Below are positions 1 to 10,084 of a stretch of DNA of 64,000 nt, one piece after another (the first letter of the stretch is position 1; each line of letters begins with the position of its first letter). This DNA is from Anthoceros angustus (lineage: Eukaryota; Streptophyta; Anthocerotopsida; Anthocerotales; Anthocerotaceae): positions 1,984,001-2,048,000 of the forward strand of contig MU008169.1 of assembly GCA_010909165.1 (NCBI GenBank), in the 5' to 3' direction. A model generated the notes under the pieces. The model was not told the origin of the DNA. It worked only from the letters and a program-made list of their open reading frames with translations, and made no database searches. A program made the position numbers and the translations under genes.

Positions 1-3000
1 TGGTGAAGCTCGCGCTGCAGCTCTGCAGCCCCATGCTATCCTGCATCTGCACCTTGCATCAACACACTAGTAGTGTCAGAACAAACAACATCATCCAACA
101 GAAACAAGACCTCCTTTCCCTCTCTCACACACTCCTGCAGCTTTCACACCGTGAACTACTGCATCAATTGCAAGCTCCATAGCCAATTCCTCCTCACTCA
201 CCTTGCCTCCCTGGTCGGCGCAGCTCGGGGCGTGGCACATTGCGGTCTGCCCCAGCCCTGCCTCATCTTCCATTCCCGCGCATGTACGACTGCAGCAAGC
301 GCATCAGCCCGGCGCCGCTCCTGCACAGATTGTTCGCTCTGCTTGCCTTTTCCTTGCAGCGCAAGCAATTCCTTTCCTTTCCTGCCCTCCTTCCTTCCTT
401 TCTTCCTTGCTTCCTCCCTCACCTTGTTTCCTTGCTTTCCCGCCTTCCTTCTTCCGTGCTTTGCACAAGAGATGGCGGCCGCGGCAGGAGCAGCAGCGAG
501 CTTGCGCGTCTCAAGGAATCGGCCCAGCCAGCAAAGCGTCTCGCACAGCCGCGTCTCAGCGTCTCACAGCCTCTGCAGCCTCTGGCTCAGGCTCATCATC
601 GGTAATGATGAAAGGCGCAGAAAAGAGCCTTGAGCGAATGATTTTGCTTTTGAAGGCATCGTACCGCGTCAGAGCGCGGCCCCTTGGCAAGGGTGGGCAC
701 CGGGGAACCGGCTGGCCCGGCCAAGGCCAGCACCGGCTGGCACAAGGGCAGCCCTACGCCAAGGGCTGTACCGCGCTTGCTACCTACCAAGACTTTTGTT
801 CCTGGCCAGCTGAAGCGTTCGTACTCTACGGACAGCGGCAGGTGGCCAGGCTGGCGAAAGGGCCGGAATCGCCGGTTTCGCCAGCCGCCACCGCGGTTCC
901 CGGTTGTCGTTTTGGAACGATGCTGCGTACCGCCGCATTGAAGGCCCTTACGACCCGCGCCGTTCGCTTCCCAAGGAGCAGGGGGGTTCCATTAAAGCTC
1001 AGTTAACTATCCCCGCGCGGTTCGAACCCCGGGTTAGTCTCGGACCCGAGTCGCGATTCGCGATTCGCGAATCGGGAATCGGGAATCGGGAATCGGGAAT
1101 CGAGACGAGTTCGCTTGTGAGGCGTCCTGAGACGCGACTCGCGGCGCCGCGGCAGGCAGACAGATTGCCTCCCTGCTTCCCTGCGGCCCGCTTGCGTGCA
1201 TCCTCGAGCTGCGAACCGGTCCTGTTGTAACGGACAGGGACTCCGATGAAGGTGGTGCGCCAACAGACGGCATTGCGGTTGGGAGAAAGCGAGGTGGACA
1301 GGTACAGATGTGCGCTCCATTGCTCTTTTCAAACTGTGTGTGCGTCCTTGTCGTCGGTTGACTCCGGATGCTGGAAATCCGGGCCTGCTTCTGCGGCAAG
1401 ACGTGTCTGTCTCGTCTCCCTCCGCTTGCTCGGCTGCAAAGAGAGCACCACAGCGGCGGTTTTGTTTTTTAGATCCATTCACGGTGTAACAGTTAGCACA
1501 CTCTCGGCTAGCCACCTGCGCATTCGTCTCATCGGATCGGGACTTGTGTGTCTGTAGATGTGTCTGTTGCTTTAGGTGCAGAAGGTACCTGTTAGGTCAC
1601 GACAGCTGGTAATTGCACCTGTGGATCAACAGTGAGTTTTGTCAGCGAACAAATTTTTCCTTCTTCAACAAGTAAGCACATGTCACGGATGCAGGTAACT
1701 TCTATCCAGCCTCCTGGATTCTTTGCACCGGACGCTTTAGTGTGCCTAAGCAGGTACTTTGCCTGCCAGATTGAAGCCTCATGTTGAGTCTAAAAGCCAG
1801 CTGATTTTCAGCGCGTTGGAGTTGCAGAACTGTCATCTTGTAAAAGAGGTAATTGAGCACTGCCATGGAGTATGGGCCATGACTGTTACACTTTTACATC
1901 CGTAGCCGACCAACTCACTGTTGTATCTGTTTCGTTTCTGTTCCCGAGCAAGGTTGTTTGGACATATGCTCTTTAGGGTCAAGTGGCAGCTTCCTGTTCC
2001 GGTTCTACTTATCTCTGCCAACAGGAATCCATATGGATCCTTGGCCCTGTCTCTTTTCCTTCCGCATCCACACAGTGTCACTGTTCCCAGGGAGGATAAG
2101 CCCAGGGAAGGACAGGTGGAATAACGCACTCCAAAAGACAAAGCAGGGCACAAAGCACGATGACAGTGCGCCATAACCATAACTGCTGAGCCTGTGGCGC
2201 ACATATGTTCATGCCCAAGTAAGCATGTACCTCTCAGCTCTTGACTCAAGGAGGTAAAAATCTGAATGTTGCACATGGCTGTTTATATTCCCAGCACGGT
2301 AGATCCCATGCCTTGTCTTGGTTATCGGGACTTGATCATAACTAACCTTGTCTACAATAAGATAAACCCAGGACAAGAGAGATAGCGTTGAAACCTGAAG
2401 GACTGGATCCAAGTACAGGTCCAGTGAAATCTGGTTCTGTGTCCGAAGCCCCTGGTGGCGGAAGTGGAAACTGGGAACCCGGGCTTTGATCTGCTTGCAC
2501 CGTTCCCATTGGCCGAATGCCAAACATCACCGACCCAGGCTCCTCAAAAAACGGAAGAGAATCAAAACAGTTACACACGGCAGAGTATGTACTGTACGAC
2601 GACTGTAGCTTGTTACATATTGCAATTCGACATGTGCCACAACCCAGAAGGTTCCAAGTCCCACCATCCCAAGGAGCTACGAAGCCCTCTGCTTCCGTCT
2701 TCGTTCCACCACCTTCCTTCTGCTCCTGGGTAATGTGAGTCGTGACAAGTCAGAAGTTCTAATTTTGTTTCCAATACATGTAAAAGCTATACTAATGTCC
2801 TCCATTGACGAGGGACACGGTGGCCACCGTAGTCCGTGGTTAAGGGGATGGGGTATCACGCATCCACAGTTACTCTTGGCCTAATCGGGCCGCCTGACAT
2901 GCAATTTCTGTTCTCTCACCCGCAAAGAAAAAGGCCCTTCGGGGCTCGGGGCTGCCTGATATGTGTTCTTTGTCCGTAATGGCCGTCTCATATATGTCCT

Positions 3001-3080
3001 TCGTGGCCTCCGAGTCGGTTATCGTAAATGCCGGTTTACCTACAGCTAAGACCCCAGCGTACGAAAAGCCACGAGTGCAG
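1..3080. other. No assignable gene; GC-rich segment at 660-1040
   Basis: I found no convincing gene here. On the + strand, an ATG at 471 opens a serine/arginine/alanine-rich stretch that could be the start of an organelle transit peptide, with a possible donor site at 602, but no downstream exon could be recognised. Positions 660-1040 are much richer in GC than the surroundings and are open in several frames without recognisable motifs. Positions 1110-3080 have mixed composition, with scattered short open frames on both strands and no domain I recognise. A gene with many short exons could be hidden here. Confidence 0.4.
1055..1103. repeat. 7-bp tandem repeat with inverted flank
   Basis: Four perfect head-to-tail copies of gggaatc (1074-1101) follow one variant gcgaatc and two copies of its reverse complement gattcgc (1055-1068). 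The right part could fold back on the left. It is a simple-sequence array, and the motif is not the plant telomere repeat. Confidence 0.8.
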
Positions 3081-3084
3081 CCGA

Positions 3085-3460
3085 GAGCCCAACGCTTGAA
3101 AATCCCTGAGCGCAACTAGGCCCTCGCTTTGACTCTTACACATTTTCTAAATCATTGTATTTTCTCTCCACTGAGTAGTGGAAGAAGTCATTGGAAATGG
3201 AATCAATTAGCAAGAGGTTCAACAAGATACAAGTGATAAGCCGATTTATTCACCATAACTAATTTATTTTTAAATAGACTTATCACTTTTATCTTCTACA
3301 ACCTTGTACTTCAAGAAACAAATTGATTCGTTTTTTAACACTTTTTCCATTCCTTAATGGAGAGAAAATACAACGATTTAAGTCATTCATACGAGTCAAA
3401 GCCAATGGCCCTCGTTGCACTTAGCCATTTTCGTACTCAAAGGATTTTCATACAAATTGC
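3085..3460. mobile_element. Foldback/MITE-like element with long imperfect inverted arms
   Basis: The left arm (about 3090-3245) is matched by the reverse complement of the right arm (about 3290-3455). Shared blocks in order are a 'gaaaatcc' block, the 'ccctcg...ctttgactc' block, 'attgtattttctctcca' and 'tggaa', then an inner gataag/cttatc pair around an AT-rich centre. There is no coding capacity. Arms of about 150 bp with a short loop are typical of foldback elements or MITEs. Exact ends and target-site duplications were not resolved. Confidence 0.7.
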
Positions 3461-3559
3461 AAACAAACAAAATGATTTATTCTAAGTCCACTAAGGTGCT
3501 GGTTCATCCGGGTCCCCCTTGCAGTCTCTCTTGCAACAAGTAGTGCTACACCATTTTGG

Positions 3560-3710
3560 CCACCTATCTAATATCGCTCCTTCATACAATGTTGAATACT
3601 AAAAGTAGGTGTCACACCCTGCAATCTAGCACATCGGAAATTACCGCGCCCATAAACAGGGGACCAACCTCATACTTAGACTACTTAGACTACATGGGAA
3701 ACTACATTCT
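3560..3710 (+). repeat. Diverged copy of a retroelement-nest repeat
   Basis: The order of words (ttgaata, gtcacacc, ctagcac, gaaa.taccg, gcccataa.cagg, gacc.acctcata) matches the block at about 36350-36435, 40372-40455 and 42590-42670. It is a relic of the same dispersed family, more than 30 kb from the other copies. Confidence 0.6.
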
Positions 3711-3872
3711 AGGACTGAAAATGAATTGAACTGAATTTAAAAAAATAAAACTTGAATAAGTGAGAAAGAATATTACTTAAGTCCTTATTTAATTAAATTG
3801 AAATCGCAAACACGAGTGTGGCAACTAGCGTCACCTGCAAACTGTCACGCTGTACAAGCAATTGTCCATCTT

Positions 3873-3982
3873 GCACATAGATAGATAGTTACATTTGTTA
3901 TAAGCAACATAGACAGATAGATAGTTACAATTGTTATACACAACATAGAAAGATAGATAGTTACATTTGTTACATGCTACAT
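3873..3982. repeat. 36-bp minisatellite, 3 copies
   Basis: Three units of about 36 bp share 'agatagatagttaca.ttgtta'. Because the period is a multiple of three, one minus-strand frame stays open and would encode a 12-residue repeat. This is probably incidental. Confidence 0.8.
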
Positions 3983-4036
3983 ATCGAGCTCGCACTAGGG
4001 AAACCAGCTCCGAAGCACCATCTCCCGAGCATGACA

Positions 4037-4354
4037 TTAAGCCTCATCGTTACAAGTGTCTGTACTGCTAATACTCTCCTCGTTGGTGGCCTTCGCGCTT
4101 TTGACTCTCTTCTTGCTGTTGGCCTTCATACTAGTGGATTTGTTTGTACGCTTCTGGTTGTCGCTTGCTGTTGATTCTAGATCACGTTGTGGGTCACCAG
4201 CCAATGGCTTGTGATTGGTGCTTAAGGCATCTTCCTGATCCATGTTCGCCGCGCGTTGTCTACACCATATTGCAAAATACTGTATAAAGGCACGAACATT
4301 GAAACGAGTTTGTGGATCTTCATCCTTCTCTATTTGTTCATGTTTTCTTTTCAT
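4037..4354 (-). CDS. Hypothetical 105-aa basic protein
   Basis: I do not recognise this protein. The frame begins with ATG at 4354 and ends with TAA at 4037. The first 45 residues are mixed charged and aromatic (RFNVRAFIQYFAIW segment). The rest is a Lys/Ser/Thr/Asn-rich low-complexity tail with no stable fold expected. A good TATA sequence lies upstream on the same strand at 4667-4677, about 310 bp before the ATG, which supports transcription. No homolog comes to mind, and the gene may be lineage-specific or spurious. Confidence 0.3.
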   Translation of the reverse strand: MKRKHEQIEKDEDPQTRFNVRAFIQYFAIWCRQRAANMDQEDALSTNHKPLAGDPQRDLESTASDNQKRTNKSTSMKANSKKRVKSAKATNEESISSTDTCNDEA

Positions 4355-4666
4355 GATTTCTTTCAACACTTAAAATAAGAATCCTTGATTGAGCTCTGAA
4401 TACTACAAAACATACGTTATCGCAATACAGCTTAGAAACATAACAAGAGCTTTATAGCATAAGTAAAAAATGACACACAACCTACAAAAGAAAACACCAG
4501 CACAAAGAAGGAAACTTTCCTTTGGGGGCGCTGCTTTCTTACCCTAATGAAAAAGATTTCTAAGAGCAAAAACAACAAATAGAGCTTGAAGCTTAAGTCC
4601 AAAGCCTCAAACCTACACTGAGGAACCGCATGAAGACACATACACAAAGATCTTAATCTTAGAGGC

Positions 4667-4677
4667 CTATTTATAGG
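4667..4677 (-). promoter_or_regulatory. TATA box, minus strand
   Basis: Read on the minus strand the sequence is ctataaatagg, a near-ideal plant TATA box followed by a leader of about 310 bp to the ATG at 4354. The motif sits in the palindrome cctatttatagg, so the orientation is inferred from the open frame downstream. Confidence 0.4.
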
Positions 4678-5095
4678 AGAGTGGGAAAGTCCACACACTG
4701 AATCCATTCCTAGTTATACTAAATGGACATTATTATTTTAGATACTTAGCTATAATCAAAATGGTGTTAACTGAAGTATTCTTTATTTCAAATATGAGGT
4801 AACTTCTTTTTTATTCAAGTTCTATACCATGTAGTTTACTAATTTGGAAGAAGAAGATGAATACTCAACTAATTGTCAACTACAGCCAATTATATATTTA
4901 TCCTAAAACTAATTCGAAGCACATGGTAAACTTCAATATGACATTTTATCTTTATACATGGTTTCTGTGGAACTCTATAGTGAAGTGTCTTTGGAACTCC
5001 AAAGTCAAGCACGATTTTAGAGACTTTATATAAATATATCAAAGTGTACATAGAACTCCTCCCTTCTGTAAATGACATCCAGACATGGTTTCTCT

Positions 5096-5485
5096 GGAAC
5101 TCCACAGTCAAGTCAAGCGTCCTTTGGACGAGTCAGAACTCAAATGGGGTGCTACCCATTCCCCAGCTATAAATCCAGCCCTTGGTCTCCACAGTGTGCA
5201 AGGCCCTCCATATTTTAAACTCCAGCTCTGGAACTCCACAGTCAAGTCAAGCGTCCTTTGGACGAGTCAGAACTCAAATGGAGTGCTACCCATTCCCGAG
5301 CTATAAATCCAAATTGGTCTCCATGCAGTGGCCTCCATATTTTAAACTCCAAATGAACTCCACAATAAGTCAAGCGTCCTTTGGACGAGTCAGAACTCAA
5401 ATGGGGTGCTACCCATTCCCGAGCTATAAATCCAGCCCTTGGTCTCCACAGTGTGCAGGGCCCTCCATATTTTAAACTCCAGCTG
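5096..5485. repeat. ~130-bp tandem repeat, 3 copies, each with TATAAAT
   Basis: Units start at about 5096, 5230 and 5354. Each runs from 'ggaactccaca' through 'caagcgtcctttggacgag', 'gctacccattccc', 'agctataaatcca' and 'ctccatattttaaactcca'. A more diverged copy of the start lies at about 4970-5015. Every unit carries a TATA-like element in the same position. Confidence 0.85.
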
Positions 5486-5519
5486 TTAGTGCCCTATGAG
5501 GTTACTTCAGGCTAAAAAC

Positions 5520-5640
5520 TCGGGCTACCCATTCCCCAGCTATAAATCATGCACTTGGGGCTACCCATTCCCAAGCTATAAATCATGCACTCGGGCTACC
5601 CATTCCCCAGCTATAAATCATGCCCTTGGTCTCTGCACTA
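5520..5640. repeat. ~36-bp tandem repeat, 3 copies
   Basis: Three units (about 5524, 5559 and 5596) of 'gctacccattccc.agctataaatcatgc'. This core comes from the larger 130-bp unit just upstream, so a sub-segment was re-amplified. Flanking copies of 'gttagtgccct' followed by 'ggctaaaaact' lie at about 5485 and 5670. Confidence 0.8.
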
Positions 5641-5726
5641 TGCGGGACCCTTTATATTTCAAACTCCAATTGTTAGTGCCCTAAGAGGTTGCTCCAGGCT
5701 AAAAACTCTCAATATGGGACTTCGAT

Positions 5727-5875
5727 GTATACTTTGAAATATCTACTTAAAGTCGCCAAATTTTCTAAAAAGTATACATAGAAATATCTACATAAAATCT
5801 CCGAGTTTTCTAAAAAGTGACATAGAAATATCTATATAAAGTCTTCAAATTTTTAAAAAAGTATACATAGAAACC
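5727..5875. repeat. ~45-bp AT-rich tandem repeat, 3 copies
   Basis: Three units of 'gtatacatagaaatatcta.ataaagtc' followed by a run ending in 'ttctaaaaa', with a partial fourth start. No coding potential. Confidence 0.75.
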
Positions 5876-6377
5876 TCGCACACGAGATTGATTCAGAAGG
5901 AAAGGCCCCCACAGCTAGGACGAGAGCAAGAGTAAGCTCATAGAGCATTAACAACAAGCAATCGGGCCGTAAGGCCAAGGTTTTCAATGGGATTCCTTTG
6001 GAACATAGTGCTCCTACTCATAGTGCCCTTTAGTGGTTTTTCTCTCACATTATTTTTATGTAGATGAGAGCACTCATCTTCGTTGATCACACAGAAATCG
6101 ATTTTTAACAAGGATCTTTTTCTTGCCTCAAAAAAGAGAATTTCATAAGAATAAGTGATATTAAATATTTATAAAATTAAACTATTTTTAAAATATAATA
6201 TAATTATGTGTTGTTTCTACATGAATGATTGGGTTGTACTTCAATAGAATTGATAGATTACATTGCTTGCCTGAACATTGTTTGCCTAGATATGATAGAT
6301 AGTGTTCGTGGAAATGTATATGCAAAGCTATGCCCACTTTGGTTATGCCTGTAGAGGCAGAGGCCCGAGTGCTGTTG

Positions 6378-6845
6378 TCATGGCGTCCACATATGCACTT
6401 GATGAAAGTTTGGGAATGCAACCACAGCGTCCATATATGCACTTGATGAAAGTTTGGGAATGCAACCACAGCATCCATATATGCACTTGATGAAAGTTTG
6501 GGAATGCAACCAGTCTTCTAGACAAGCTCATGAAAAGTTTGGAAACAATGGACGAGCATTCGCATTCCACATGCTCATGAAAAGTTTGGAGACAATGGAT
6601 GAGCATTCGCATTCCACAATATGTGACAGCTCAATAACCCTAGAGTGGATGAGCATTCGCATTCCACAATATGTGACAGCTCCATAACCCTAGAGTGGAT
6701 GAGCATTCGCATTCCACAATGCGTGACAGCTCCATAACCCTAGAGTGGACGAGCATTCGCATTCCACAATATGTGACAGCTCCATAACCCTAGAGTGGAC
6801 AACCATTCGCATTCCACAACAAGTGGCAGCTCGATAACCCTAGCC
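6378..6845. repeat. Two adjacent minisatellites (47 bp x3, 50 bp x5-6)
   Basis: 6378-6512 holds three units of about 47 bp ('catatatgcacttgatgaaa' then 'gtttgggaatgcaacca'). 6530-6845 holds five to six units of 50 bp sharing 'gagcattcgcattccacaa' and 'gacagctc.ataaccctag'. The first two units of the second array carry 'catgctcatgaaaagtttgg' instead, so the array changed composition as it grew. Both strands stay open over parts of it because of the repeats. Confidence 0.85.
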
Positions 6846-6894
6846 TGAGCCACACATTTAACAACAACGTGGCTGCTCAACGTCCTGCACTTCA

Positions 6895-7050
6895 ATCGGT
6901 ACTTATGTGGGGTGCCTGGAGGGAGTGGATGCCCTAGTGCTAGTAGCTTAGGCAAGCCACACTACAAGTTGTTAAGTATCATGGGATATCAAGCCCCATG
7001 ACAGGAATTCCATCCAAGTGGACTATAATAAACGACTTCTTCTTTTCTAG
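6895..7050. repeat. Dispersed repeat, copy A
   Basis: About 150 bp matching 19975-20130: both contain 'cggtactta.atggggtgcct', 'agtggatgccct', 'gtgctagtagcttaggca', 'acaagttgttaagta' and 'gtggact..aataaa'. The part just upstream (6850-6895) resembles 19900-19970. This is an unclassified element of medium repeat frequency. Confidence 0.65.
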
Positions 7051-7059
7051 TCGATGGTA

Positions 7060-8087
7060 TAAATATAGAAGGCCGTGGTCGTGGTTGGGCACGTAATTGG
7101 GTAATCGCTGGTGGGTTTCGGTCGTTGAGGAACGAAGGGGTTGGGTGTGCGTAAACAGTTCACACTTGCAGCCAGGCTGGAGATGCATCCCTGTCAGAAT
7201 AGGTTTTCAATTGCTAGTGCCCACGTCTCTCTTCCACGATTCCTGGATTGGGATGTGATAGCAGTGGGATTTTGCAGTACGCAGAAACACATACCACATG
7301 AGAGCAGAATTTAAAATTGGTCTTGTTCCCACTTTAGGATCAGGAGACGACCAGCTGCTTCCCGCAACTGGCAAAGCTGCTCATGCCGTTTGCACAGCAG
7401 ACGTGTGGAATGGAGCAGCATATAAGCAAGACTTCACGCAAACAGTTCACTTCACGCGTACCAACCACTACGTGCTTGCAAGTATTAATATTGTGCTACT
7501 GCTGCTGGCCCAGCATATGTTTGTAGGATCAAACTATATGCATTCTTATCGCAAGCTCTTGAAGCTTCCACCTGAAGTGTCGGTGGAGTTCCACCTTCCC
7601 TACCAACAGGATCCTAAGTGCTGCAAATTCCGTGCTCGGAATTGTCTGGATTCAAGCTTGAGTCGACATAGACGCAACTGATAAGAAGTTATGGAGTGGA
7701 CGTTTTAAATTCGAGCCATTCATTAAGAAGTGAAGAGCTACGTGCAAACAGGACTTCGCCATTTCAGGCCCTCTCTTACCAGTCGAAAGAAGGCACAGCT
7801 ACAGGCGTAGGCAATAATGTGCCGTGCGTAGATTGTCAAGTCAGGCCCACAACCTGCACGAGCGCGGTTTGGCTGCCTTCAAGAATATCAATGCCTGGGC
7901 ATCTGCGGATCAAGACAGCCAGCACCAGTTGCTGCACAGTCTACAAGACGGCGAGCGACCTCCCAGCTTGTTTGCAGTAGATACAGACATCTGCCCAGGT
8001 CGATCTCAGGCCGTAGGCCTCCCCCCGAGCTGTCCAATTTCCGTGCGGGTCCGGAAGCCTGAGCTCGCTCCACGCACTAGTCTACCG
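7060..8087. other. Upstream region of the patatin gene; unassigned ORFs
   Basis: A 127-codon open frame (7298-7681, +) and a frame starting at 7824 (+) lie here. The latter is continuous and in frame with the patatin ATG at 8088, so an N-terminal extension of 88 residues is formally possible. The extension lacks patatin features, so I treat it as promoter or 5' UTR. Confidence 0.4.
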
Positions 8088-10065
8088 ATGGCAGCGAAGG
8101 CATCCGACTACTCGTATCAACCACAAGGAAGCCGAGGAAAAAGGATCACAGTGCTCAGCGTGGATGGCGGTGGTGTTCGGGGGCTCATCCCGGCCACCCT
8201 TCTCGAGTATTTTGAAGCTGAGCTGCAGGCAAGATAAGAGTCGACTTGCTTGCCATCGAATCGGATCGGACAGATCTACATCTGTGTCTTGCTATGTGTT
8301 TGAGTCTAAATCTCCTAGGCCTTGCAGCCCCCAATTGATCCATAACAACCCCATCCTGAGTTAGCTCTGTCCTACGGAGCTGGCTACAGGCTGTGCGTGT
8401 GCTTGAGTTAATTCCATTCCTTGCACCATTATCCACAGCCTGTGAGACACTCCTTGAGCTTCGACTGCAGAGACTGGACGGGCCGGATGTGCGGATTGCG
8501 GACTACTTCGACATCATCGCTGGAACCAGCACCGGAGGCTTGATCGCCGGAATCCTAAATCTGGTGGATCCCGCAACTCAGCGGCCTGCCAAAACCGCAA
8601 CTGATGTCAGCAATTTTTACTTGGACCAGGCCAAGAACATCTTCCCGCAGAAAGGCAGGTAAGGCATCGAGATCCAGAGTCGGAGCAAAGTCGAGCATGA
8701 TTTCATCGGAGCTACTTGAAGAGATGGCAACATGTTGCAGTGGTTTCATTGCCAGCATGCTCACCGTCTTTTCGCTCCTAGCGGGCCCCAAGTACACTGC
8801 AACTCCTCTCCAACAGCTTCTGCTTCAAAATTTCGGCGAGGTACGACTGCATGAGGCTTTCACCGATCTCGTGCTTCCCGTATTCGATGTAAAGCAAGAA
8901 AAGCCCGTCTTCTTCTCCAAGCTGGAGGTAAACAAGCTACTTTTCCTCGACGCTCGAACTGCTTTGTTGAGCTCATAAATTTCAATGCAGCCAGGCTAGG
9001 GCTTACAGCGCAAGGGCGGCACCTGCAGGCACAGAAGAATCCGCTAGTGGATCCTCTCATCCGACAGGTTTGCCAGGCCACTTCCGCTGCTCCCACTTTC
9101 TTGCCAGCAGTCTACTTCCAGACGTCGGATCCCTCCACAGGCAGCACACAGGACTTCAACTGCGTGGACGGTGGCCTCGCAGCAAACAATCCGGTTAGAT
9201 GAAGCATGCAACACAGCAACATAGCGAAAACGCCACTGTTCTCACCTTACCTGTGCGGATCGATGCCTCATTGCTTGCCCGTTGTTGTTTCCAGACATTT
9301 GTGGCCATCTCACATGCCATACAGCAGATGGAAAGGGGCCACGTATTCCACACAGTTTCAAGCTTCGAGGTGAGCACTGCACACTCAACAACGTTCCTCG
9401 GTCAAATTCACGTCTGCAGATCCTCATGCTGGAACCTCGGCAGGCCTACTCGGATTTTATGGTGCTGTCTCTTGGCACCGGGGACAAATTGTCGCCCTAC
9501 CAAGCACCGGACGTTGCAAAATGGGGAATTTTGTCCTGGGTTTACAAGAATGGCGGTGTTCCTCTGGCGAACATGGTGTCTGCAGCAAGCGCAAGCATCG
9601 TGGACTACAGCATATCTACACTCTTCACAGCGCAACAGTGCTCTGACAACTACCTCCGAATTCAGGTTGCTCTCTATGCTGTGCCTGCTGTTCTTAGACC
9701 TCACCACTTGCAATGCTAAGGTGATCTGGGGTGTACTGCACTGCACGGACAGGCCTTCGACATGCCGGGCGACACCCAGTCGGTGGACGACTCCTCGGCC
9801 GCCAACATGGCAGCTCTGAAGAAAGTCGGGACAGACCTTCTATCCGCACAGGTGGTCAGTTGGAGCGTAGAAAACGGACAGGTGGTACAGCGGCCTGAGC
9901 AGGGCACTAACGCTGAGGCTTTGACAAGGTAATTTGGCCCACCAACTGCAATATCCAAAGCAAAGGGAAGGGAAGGAGACATATCTTGCTAAACTCGCGT
10001 GTTCCATGTTCTGCAGATTTGCGACAGAGCTGTCGGCAGAAAGGAAAGCTCGGTTGCTGCAGTGA
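8088..10065 (+). CDS. Patatin-like phospholipase (lipid acyl hydrolase)
   Basis: Eight exons give a 408-aa protein: 8088-8228, 8471-8658, 8741-8927, 9029-9193, 9295-9369, 9420-9665, 9753-9928 and 10017-10065. Phases are consistent throughout. Patatins hydrolyse acyl esters of membrane glycerolipids with a Ser-Asp dyad. The oxyanion loop DGGGVRG is at residues 26-32, the nucleophile elbow GTSTG at 65-69 (Ser67), and the catalytic Asp219 lies in DGG followed by LAANNP. Length equals typical soluble plant patatin-like proteins. No signal peptide is evident, so cytosol or membrane surface is likely. Intron 1 must start with GC (CAG|GCAAGA), because TAA follows in frame and no GT donor is available. 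An in-frame upstream start at 7824 is possible. The gene converges on SKA1 with stops 19 bp apart. Confidence 0.95.
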
Positions 10066-10084
10066 GGTTCCCAAAGACAGGTTG

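Noticed and set aside
73-633. 186-codon plus-strand ORF
   Set aside because: Cys/Ser/Pro/Leu-rich low-complexity translation in a CT-rich stretch, with no domain; probably chance.
1010-1040. tRNA-like T-loop (ggttcgaacccc)
   Set aside because: It matches a B-box, but no acceptor, D or anticodon stems can be formed around it.
6302-6687. Open frames with repeated protein motifs
   Set aside because: They arise only from the minisatellite arrays; units differ by indels that shift the frame.
8686-8740. Reading through patatin intron 2 as coding
   Set aside because: The spliced junction 8658-8741 gives the conserved order with consistent phase; the intron frame has no family match.
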